This document shows positions 48,801 through 64,000 of a stretch of 64,000 bases of DNA, piece after piece. The number at the start of each line of letters is the position of its first letter. Within the stretch, counting starts at the first letter, position 1. The notes under the pieces are model-generated. The model had not been told where the DNA came from. It did no database searches and worked only from the letters and a program-made list of their open reading frames with translations. Source of the DNA: Lineus longissimus (lineage: Eukaryota > Nemertea > Pilidiophora > Heteronemertea > Lineidae); the NCBI RefSeq assembly GCF_910592395.1, contig NC_088314.1:8866001-8930000 (forward strand), written 5' to 3'. The position numbers were made by a program, and so were the translations under genes.

Positions 48801-49330
48801 TGTGATGATGGGAGGTGATGAAGGACAACACAGGAGGTGACAGAAGACGTCCACGGACAGCCTGTGATGATGGGAGGTGATGAAGGACAACACAGGAGGT
48901 GACAGAAGACGTCCAGGGACAGCCTGTGATGATGGGAGGTGATGAAGGACAACAGAGGAGGTGACAGAAGACGTCCAGAGATAGCCTTGAGAATCAGTGG
49001 GAGGTGGCAGTCCAGGTACATCAGTACTTGCTGAAGGCAAGTCTGCTGTGCAGCCGACTATTACTTGAGCAGTTTTCAATAGGGAATGGATGATTGTGCT
49101 TTCTGACTGTGACACCTGTGATGCCCTGCGATTTGGGTGAATCTGATTGGGTCTCAAGTGTTTTGTGCCATTCTGCTGGTCGATTGTGACAGTGTCTCTG
49201 GAATTCACCTGGGTTTGTGCGATTGTGATATGTTATTGTGATATTGTCTCTGGGATACGCCAGGTATTTTTTAAGTGATTCTGCTTGTTGATTGTGACAC
49301 CGTCTGAAGTCTTACAAGGCTGCCGACCGA
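45890..49330. repeat. Decayed complex repeat field
   Basis: A 3.4-kb region built from diverged repeats. The outer parts (45890-46320 and 49010-49330) share units with GATTGTGACATTGTCTCC- and GAAAGTGTCCTGT-like motifs spaced about 230-250 bases. The centre (46850-48460) is filled with GAGGCATTCGCATTC and GGCGACAGAAGACG motifs at irregular spacing. The 62-bp array at 48466-48990 is its youngest part. Long minus-strand open frames (295 and 201 codons) arise from the stop-poor repeat and are not genes. Confidence 0.75.
48466..48990. repeat. 62-bp minisatellite, about 8.5 copies
   Basis: GTCCAGGGACAGCC recurs at exact 62-base steps (CCAG at 48479, 48541, 48603, 48665, 48727, 48789, 48851, 48913, 48975). 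The unit contains GTGACAGAAGACGTCC, GCCTGTGATGATGGGAGG and GATGAAGGACAACACAGG. Copies differ by only one to four bases. Because 62 is not a multiple of three, the minus strand stays open in all frames. Confidence 0.95.
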
Positions 49331-50031
49331 TATATGCAATCAGGGCACAGTCCTCAAGGATCCTCAGAGAAGTCACATTCTGAAGTATCAAAGTCACACG
49401 CCCAGTCCAGTTCCAGGGGGTTGCTCAGAATGCAGTTTCCTTAGTGGCAAAGAGCGGCAAGAAGACATCTCCCTCGATGCTAAAAATAACTATAAAGGTC
49501 ATAATATTCTTTTTATCATATGTGGGATTTATTATCACTTCATTATTATTGACAGAATCTGCAAGTGATGCATAAGTTAATGGACTATTTACAAAGGAAA
49601 ATATGAATGATGAAAAATAGTTTTCATAGAAAATGATATTTAGCATAACAATGTGCAATACACATACATTTACTACAGGCTCAGCTTTAAAAGAAGTTGG
49701 GGACCACAATATTTTATAGAACCAGTTATATTTAGTACCAGGACCAGTTATAATCATTATTACTAGGAGCGATACAAAATTATTTTACTAACAAAAGACT
49801 TCAACCAGTTGTATTAATCCCTTTGCTGTGTGGTCGACCTTTTAGTCGGTACTTTCCATCAGTCAGAGCAAGGATCAGTGCACATGAAGACCACCTCACC
49901 TCAAAATTGATTCATTATATACATGTACTGAACACATACTGAGCAACTCAAGTCAATAACAGAGTCAGCAACAATAGTACCGGGTTATACGGTAACAACA
50001 TGATTTTCAAATGTCAAAAACAAACGATATA

Positions 50032-50208
50032 CAGTAGAACCTCTCTATTAAGGACACACTGCGACTGACAAATGCTGTCCTTGATGGAGAGGTGTTATGA
50101 ATGCAGAGAACAAATTGTGAGGAAGTTATCTTTTTGGGACCAAATTCACTGCTCTCAATAGGGAGGTGTCCTGCTAAACAGGAGTGTCTCCTAAGGGAGG
50201 TTCCACTG
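50032..50208. mobile_element. pogo-like MITE (copy 5)
   Basis: Starts TA-CAGTAGAACCTCTCTATTA and ends AAGGGAGGTTCCACTG. Orientation is opposite to copies 3 and 4, as judged by the order of the internal TTTGGGACCAAA segment. Confidence 0.8.
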
Positions 50209-50994
50209 GAAATGACGACTTTATTGATGATGATCTCACCAGAAGAGGAAGGCACATAACATTATACCAAGAAACTGATAAAGACTAGTCTTTACTGATA
50301 CTTGACTGTACGGAGCGGGAAGAAAATACCTTTTCAGGTTTACAGCTTATTATGGGGGGTCAAAACGGTCCTTTAAAACCACAAGCAAATCACTCTGAAC
50401 ACAGTGTTTATGAAATCAACAACAATGATAAAACATTTTCTCTCTTTTCACACTCAAGGAACCAACTGAAGGTGAAAATGTGCAATGTCGACTTCTTGCG
50501 AAATCAAGTATAGATTAATCCATACTTGTTGAAATAAATATCATATCAGACGAAAAACCAGAAATCTTGACATTTTCAAAGTGTTCCAGACATGTCCGAG
50601 TTTTTGAAGTATAGTTAAAGAAACCCATGATGAAAAAATCTCTACAATCAAGATGACCACAGGCATACGAAATGTAGAGCGAAATCCTAGAGAGCAAAAG
50701 CTCTGACATAAAAAATTTAAACTTGTAGAAAAAGGTTAATCCAATTCCCCAAAGGCAACATGACATGATTTTGAAAGTTTTAGGACACAAGGCCACCACA
50801 CACAGACAGACAACTAACTTCTTCAGACTTGTGAAAATGATTAGATCAATTGGGGTGTCATCAAATATGTGCCTAATTAGACATATTTAGACAATCTTGT
50901 CTGGCCTTGGACAATTACACGACTTGATGTAACATAATGCACATTACAAGACAAACACACCATGTTGACCACCAAACCAATTTTCCATATAGTA

Positions 50995-51154
50995 CAGTAG
51001 AACCTCTCTATTAAGGACACCCTCGCGACTGACAAGTGGTGTCCTTACTAGAGAGGTGTCCTGATTAGAGTGGTCAAATTGAATGGAAACAACCAATTTG
51101 GGACCAAAACTAATGTCCTTAATAGAGAGGTGTCCGCTAACAGAGGTTCCACTG
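50995..51154. mobile_element. pogo-like MITE (copy 6)
   Basis: The cleanest copy: TA-CAGTAGAACCTCTCTATTA at the left and CAGAGGTTCCACTG-TA at the right, with TA on both sides as in Tc1/mariner/pogo insertions. The interior holds TTGAATGGAAACAACCAATT. Confidence 0.85.
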
Positions 51155-53102
51155 TACTTATATAGTTGCATAATAGTCTATGGTCGGTTTAAAAACAACA
51201 GTGAGTTAATGCCATTTGTGACCCGCTCTCTGGCTAAAGGTACACATGTACAAACATTCTGAAAATGAGTTGGGACAATACTCGGACAAGAATCTTTAAA
51301 ATGATGCATGATACATGAAGGTCTATTGAGGATTGACTAAGAAATACACTTCACAATACATCACTCTCTAAAGTTAAGGATTGACTAAGGTACCACCATT
51401 TTGGCTAGAACAAAAGCAATCAGAACTCTTCCAGAACAGAGTGAAAGCCCATTTCAAGGGTGGGAGTCAGTTCTTTGCCTACCAGAGAACAGACTCACAG
51501 CCTTGACATTGGTAGTCACTTCACTTCATTTTGTCGGAGTTCTCATTGCGTTATGATTTCAAGTTCCAGCCAAAATGGTGGTGCCTATGGTCAACCCTAA
51601 AGAGCAGAAAAAACCTTGTCCAAAGATAGGTTACTCGGACAAGTAGAAAAAGCATTTTAATGAGCAACTTATTTGCCATATGACATGGCTTTCGTTGTCT
51701 CTTAACACCTCTAGGCATAGTTGAACTTACTCAAAAAAGTCATTAAATCATTCTCACTTTTCCCCTTTTTCACATGCGGATCCTTTTGCTAGAGCTTGTA
51801 CTTTTTAAGAACAAAAAAAAGTTCAACTCAACCTGCTAATATGCACTTACAAACTGGCAATAATATTACATGTATGCAAGAATTCATATGCCAAATATTA
51901 GAGCACAATTTGCAATTTCGAAAAGTTTCAGGTTCACAATCTGGGGACTGTTAATGCAAGTGACTAAATTGCACTAAATTCTGCATTATTCAACTTTTAG
52001 GTAATTGAAAAACCGGTACACATTTTCACCGGTACAAATTTTCGGTTGAGATCATAACAAATTGAATAGAACTATTAAACGAACGCCGGAGCAATTCTTA
52101 TTGAGGTAACCCGGATATTTTACTGTCATTCTCCAAGGCAAAACTTCCTCAGAATACTCTGAGATCATTGCCGCCTACTAAAGTCTAATAAAGCACTATT
52201 TGTTACCCTGTTTTCAGTGACCTGAGAGCTAACTGCAGTGCGCTTCCATCTGGAATTTCAAGGGTTAACATCAACAAATCGATCTGTTCATCAGAACTGT
52301 TTGAATCGTAACCCGTGAGGATTCAAGATGAGCCCTGCATATTGCCGTCAAACTCTTAATGTGGAGCATTTACAACTGACAAGATAGAATTATACGCATG
52401 ACATTTAGATCACATTGTCAAAGATAAACCTTTGTGAATAAAGGCGACTTATCACAAGGAGAATACACGAAAATGTTACGCAAACGATGACAGTCAGAAA
52501 AATATCTGACCATATGACATGTGCGCTCATTTGAAGCCATAGTTACAGTTGATTGAACTGTACTTAAGTTTGGTCCCTTTCGTCAAAGGTAAACTTATAT
52601 AAGCCCCACCAGGACTAGGTATGGTATTTCTCACTTTGAGTCAACGAGCAAGGAATTTCACCTCGCCTGTCAGAAGCAATTGTAAATGCCATAAGCTACA
52701 ATGATACCTACAATAAATTGTGTCATATTTTATCATTTTTGAATCCTCTCCCACCCAATTCATCCCAAGCAAATGTGCAACCATATTTCTTAAACTTTCA
52801 GAAGGAAATTCACTCAAGTTAGGAAGAGCAGACATGCTTTTTTAAGGTGTTCAATTCAGTACCCACGGAGTTTCAATTTCAAGACCCAACCCTGGTTCAA
52901 TCTTTACAATGCGACAAACCAGCTAAGCTTTACAAAAATAAACTCTCATCGAAAACCCAGAATATGAGGCCCCAGTCAAATTATAACGCGTATAAGAAAG
53001 CACTGCACAGAGACAACAATTCAACATCACAAAGGGCTTGAAAAGTCTCAATTTGTAGAGAGGGACACCCACCATACAATTCAATGCTCGTAAATATCAC
53101 AA
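51155..53102. other. 3' flank of the HDHD5 gene, no gene seen
   Basis: No exon recognised. The right-hand part should include the 3' untranslated region of the minus-strand HDHD5 gene. Its polyadenylation site is not evident. Confidence 0.4.
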
Positions 53103-61916
<8,814 letters not shown>

Positions 61917-62564
61917 TTTTCGTTTACCAGCCTTGCTGGAGGTGTGTTCCTGACAGCCAATCACAATCAAGTATTTAGTCACATGTGGCCCACTGCCCAT
62001 TTTTTGTGACGTCAGTAACTAGAGTATCTCGTCTTAAAATAGAATCATAAAATACTAGAGAGGTTGAGAAACTGTGGTACAACGTATAGGTCTACTGCAG
62101 CATACCTGTACGCGTGTTTCATGGCCGCTCCATATATTTGGACGCAGGTGGCACTATGAACCAGGGCAACGACCGACCTTGGGATTGTTTCAGTTCTTGC
62201 TGCGGCCAAATCATATGACCCTACTAAAAAGAATTTACCCTTGGCGGAGGTAGTGTAAGGTATTTGAAGGGTATTCTAAGGTAAATGAGGGGGTTAATTT
62301 TTAGTAGGGTTTAGCAAACACCATATTTTCATATGTTTCTTTATAGCCCCCACCTCGCACGCACGCACACACACTTTTGGTTCGTATGCGTATAGGTATA
62401 CGTTGAAATTGCGAATCTAAACCTCTCTATATATTGTTTTCGTCGCTCTCCGTATGTACCACGTGGTACTAAATTTCGCGGGAAATTCACACGTGCTTAT
62501 CGAAACACAACAAAGTTGTTGACATTTCGCACGATTGCTGTTATTTTACCTGTTATCTCTCAAA
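61917..62564. promoter_or_regulatory. Divergent promoter region of HDHD5 and the YDG-like gene
   Basis: 648 bases separate the two divergent start codons. There is a short CA/CG dinucleotide run near 62358-62372 and an ACCACGTGGT palindrome at 62458-62467 containing an E-box core, but no TATA box at a useful distance. Sharing of elements is inferred from spacing only. Confidence 0.45.
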
Positions 62565-63797
62565 ATGCCGGCTGCAGTTAGCGAATATGAACGAATTCGA
62601 CTTAAGAACATTGAGGACAACAAAAGGATACTGGCAGAGCTTGGATTGATGAATCCTGTAAGACAAAATTCCACAATCATTCGTGTAATGTGCAGTGCAT
62701 GGTTGGCGCTGTATTCAGCACATACTGTTGTCTGGAGCACTGCAGTGCATGCATGCATTGCATGCCATCCGAATGTACATCATAATGCATAGTATGATTC
62801 ATGCATTGCATGAAGCTGCCAGAGTTTGATTGTTTGAAGCAATGAAGGGCCATGGGCATGATGCAGCAAGAATGAAGAAGAGAGAAGCCAGGCAGCGAAA
62901 CCAGTCGCAAACTACTTTTGATCGTCGAACAACGTTTTCAAGCAAATATAGATGATTTGCGAAAATATCTCCACGCCATAATGTCCTTTTTTTAACCCTT
63001 TCAGTTTGGTCCTTTGCCAAAAATTATCAAGAAAACTGTCAAGAGATCCAGGCCGTCGTCTGCTACGCCCCCCGCTGCAAAGAAACGTCGGGTAGATGAG
63101 GAGGACGCAAATAAAAGTTATGGCTCAGTACATGGTTCAAGACGAAAATCGGCAAGATTTCAAGGAAAGGTAAATGCTTAAATAACATCAGTTAGGGCCT
63201 ATCTGAGGTGATATCAGTAGAATTTTTGTGTGTAGCCCAGAAAGTGAAGAGCCAAAATGTGTATTACCTAGAATATCGCAGGTCTGAGCTGCAGCTAAAC
63301 AGTGTTCAGGACAACATTCGTAGTTTGCCTCTACTGATCACCTGAAGAATCATCCACATGTTCTTGGATGTTTTTGTCCTAATGTCCGTTTGATCACAAT
63401 TTGAAATCAAATTTGAATTGTCAATGCCATGGCGCCAAAGTGGAGATTCTTATGTAATTGATGGTCTGACATAAGAAGGCTATGCCATAATCAGGTTAAG
63501 CTCCTCAGATACCCATGTTTCAGTTGCTGGTTTAAGTTTGGTCTTCTATGTGCCGCCTGGGGGAATGTTCGAATTAAAGGATGAAGGAAAGGGACAACTT
63601 CAATACTTGGTTATATTCTAATGTTTGTCATCATAGCATGTTGGCTTGATGACGATAAAACATTAGCTTTCCTCTCCAGGAGCCCAAGTCGCCATCTGAG
63701 ATGAAAGATGATATTGAAAATGAAGAAGAAGATGAAGACTATAAGCCAAGACTGCGAGTTCCTGCTGGCAGGGAGAATGTCTTCGGTGCAATACTAG
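62565..63797 (+). CDS. N-terminal part of a probable SRA-YDG domain protein (runs off the window)
   Basis: Three exons are visible: 62565-62657, 63005-63169 and 63680-63797 (125 codons plus one base, phases 0, 0 and 1). The protein opens MPAAVSEYERIRLKNIEDNK with RILAELGL, a short helical motif found at the start of several chromatin proteins. A basic stretch (KKTVKRSRP, AAKKRRVDEED) and SRRKSARFQGK look like nuclear localisation and DNA-binding tracts. An acidic run (ENEEEDEDYK) leads to RENVFGAILG at the last donor, which resembles the start of an SRA-YDG domain (FGxIxGV.VG), a reader of modified cytosine in UHRF1. The rest lies beyond 64000. The alternative is a WDR76/CMR1 protein, whose N-terminus has a similar motif; the FGAILG segment favours SRA. 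Confidence 0.7.
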
Positions 63798-64000
63798 GTA
63801 TGCATTCTCAGACAGAAGATGTGGCACATCAAAGCAGCAGTTATTTAAAGGAAGTGTTCATCTGCCCTATAACCCCATGCGTCCTGATGAGCACCGAGCT
63901 TGGGGATCGTGTCAAATAGATTCACTTTGTTCCCCCCAAGTTCCATGAAAAAATAGACGCTGCTTGGTTATGTAAGCACTGCTTGGTGCAGTGCATGTGG

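Noticed and set aside
48466-48990. CRISPR-like array
   Set aside because: Repeats are contiguous with no unique spacers, and the genome is eukaryotic; it is a minisatellite.
48321-49208. 295-codon minus-strand open frame
   Set aside because: Entirely within the 62-bp minisatellite and its flanks; open in more than one frame because the repeat lacks stops and 62 is not a multiple of three.
62565-63797. Firm assignment as WDR76/CMR1
   Set aside because: The N-terminal YERIRLKNI motif fits, but the RENVFGAILG segment does not; kept only as an alternative.

Overview
This is a 64-kb piece of an animal nuclear genome. Genes are split by GT-AG introns and are spread thinly: I count about 9.4 kb of coding sequence (roughly 15%). 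Intergenic and intronic DNA is full of small inverted-repeat transposons, minisatellites and LINE/SINE debris. The proteins resemble one-to-one bilaterian orthologues of human genes, next to a coiled-coil/death-domain protein of a kind common in invertebrates. The best guess is a marine invertebrate (lophotrochozoan or non-vertebrate deuterostome); I cannot fix the phylum from sequence alone.

Layout. (1) 1-22.9 kb: one compact intronless BTG/Tob-type antiproliferative gene (4809-5441, minus) with two perfect CRE sites upstream, in mostly non-coding DNA that holds a 9-bp-TSD foldback MITE (692-959), a ~80-bp palindromic satellite split by another 9-bp-TSD element (8178-9235), and a Harbinger-like MITE (20604-20869). 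(2) 23.1-26.1 kb: a three-exon gene (plus) for a 568-residue coiled-coil protein with a C-terminal FADD-like death domain; its second intron carries a Harbinger-type element with a MADF-domain relic. (3) 26.5-34.2 kb: a nine-exon BTB-BACK-Kelch gene (minus) of 1287 residues with a very long disordered N-terminus. (4) 34.4-43.6 kb: a 15-exon SLC37A3-type sugar-phosphate transporter gene (plus), head to head with the Kelch gene across a 185-bp promoter holding an E-box and a CRE. (5) 43.6-53.1 kb: no gene recognised; pogo-like MITEs and a 3.4-kb decayed repeat field with a 62-bp minisatellite. (6) 53.1-61.9 kb: a seven-exon HDHD5/CECR5-type HAD phosphatase gene (minus) with a predicted mitochondrial presequence on a distant first exon; its introns hold a 35-bp minisatellite and a CR1/L2-like LINE nested in a TTAA-flanked MITE. 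(7) 62.6 kb to the end: the 5' part of a gene (plus), probably an SRA-YDG chromatin protein, again divergent from its neighbour.

All multi-exon models were built by hand. Every internal junction has an AG acceptor, a GT donor and matching codon phase, and the summed lengths are multiples of three, which is strong internal support. Family names rest on conserved motifs recognised by eye, not on a database search. The genes do not form one pathway. The only structural coupling is the two divergent promoter pairs (Kelch/SLC37A3 and HDHD5/YDG-like).
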